From: Paenibacillus sacheonensis
GTDB lineage: Bacteria; Bacillota; Bacilli; Paenibacillales; Paenibacillaceae
Assembly: GCF_009909195.1 (NCBI RefSeq)
Contig: NZ_JAAAMU010000017.1
Span: 62,001-126,000 of the forward strand
DNA: 64,000 nucleotides
Reading direction: 5' to 3'
The notes below the pieces were generated by a model. The model worked only from the letters and a program-made list of their open reading frames with translations, was not told the DNA's origin and searched no databases. Positions 63,859 through 64,000 of this stretch are shown piece after piece. A program made the position numbers and the translations under genes. Position 1 is the first letter of the stretch, and each line of letters starts with the position of its first letter.

Positions 63859-64000
63859 TTACCGTTCTTCCTTCTCGGGCCCGTCGCCTTTGCCGATGGA
63901 ATTACGCATGCTCGTATCCGCTTCAATGTTCTTGAAGTTCATGTAATCCAGTACGCCCAACTTGCCTTGCTTCAGCGCATCCGCCATCGCAAGCGGCACT
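63859..64000 (-). CDS. floA: Flotillin-like protein FloA, C-terminal end only
   Basis: Last 46 complete codons of a membrane-microdomain scaffold protein. [20 protein letters not shown] followed by [17 protein letters not shown] is the typical FloA (YqfA) C-terminus. The rest lies beyond the right window edge. Position upstream of yqfC/yqfD agrees with B. subtilis. Confidence 0.88.
   Translation of the reverse strand, partial: VPLAMADALKQGKLGVLDYMNFKNIEADTSMRNSIGKGDGPEKEER

Overview
The window reads as one stretch of chromosomal core genome from a spore-forming Bacillales bacterium of the Paenibacillus type. The reasons are: a dcw cluster containing spoVD and spoVE; the sporulation genes rsfA, yqfC, yqfD and a YhcN/YlaJ lipoprotein; a bacillithiol gene (bshC) beside S-adenosylhomocysteinase; meso-DAP type MurE; moderately high GC; and gene orders that match Bacillus subtilis block by block but with Paenibacillus-like insertions. 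Most genes lie on the minus strand. I see no phage, insertion sequence, CRISPR array or obvious island.

Layout. (1) 1-13302, minus: division and cell-wall cluster in transcription order mraZ, rsmH, ftsL, pbpB, spoVD, murE, murF, mraY, murD, spoVE (cut by the window edge). The mraY-murD junction carries a 587-bp non-coding element. (2) 13601-20476: an orphan sigma-region-2-like small protein, a DUF4349 lipoprotein, ahcY, bshC, a DUF3397 membrane protein, panE and rsfA. (3) 20745-31858: DUF2626 protein, MidA-type methyltransferase, secreted coiled-coil protein, solute-binding protein, then a yla block (ylaK, ylaJ, ylaL-like, LCP protein, ylaH, typA). (4) 31937-43124: membrane protein, two divergent TerC proteins, a DHA2 efflux pump beside a decayed TetR gene, terminator-flanked iscS-thiI, lytic transglycosylase, DUF1540 and YpuI-type small proteins, and a secreted subtilase. 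(5) 43245-43655: RNase P RNA, which looks like the type A architecture rather than the type B known from Bacillus. (6) 43718-64000, minus: the macromolecular-synthesis block in transcription order floA (partial), a proline-rich membrane protein, yqfC, yqfD, phoH, pgpH, ybeY, dgkA, cdd, era, yqzL, recO, T-box glyQ-glyS, yqfL, yqxD, dnaG, sigA, a membrane protein, trmK and a NIF3 protein.

How the parts fit: the left cluster makes lipid II and the division/spore-cortex transpeptidases. The right block couples ribosome maturation (era, ybeY, phoH), c-di-AMP turnover (pgpH), lipid recycling (dgkA), glycyl-tRNA charging, replication priming and the housekeeping sigma factor. Convergent gene pairs are usually separated by strong hairpin terminators. 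Four good sigma-A type promoters (DUF2626 gene, bshC, rnpB, glyQS T-box) and one sigma-E-like promoter (yqfC) can be read directly.

The most unusual observations are the type A-like RNase P RNA, a non-coding repeat family found in two intra-operon gaps (mraY-murD and phoH-pgpH, the latter with a 137-bp tandem duplication), a long imperfect hairpin beside mraY, a terminator whose stem contains the ribosome-binding site of the next gene, and a TetR pseudogene beside an intact efflux pump. I found no clear multi-gene system that looks novel.
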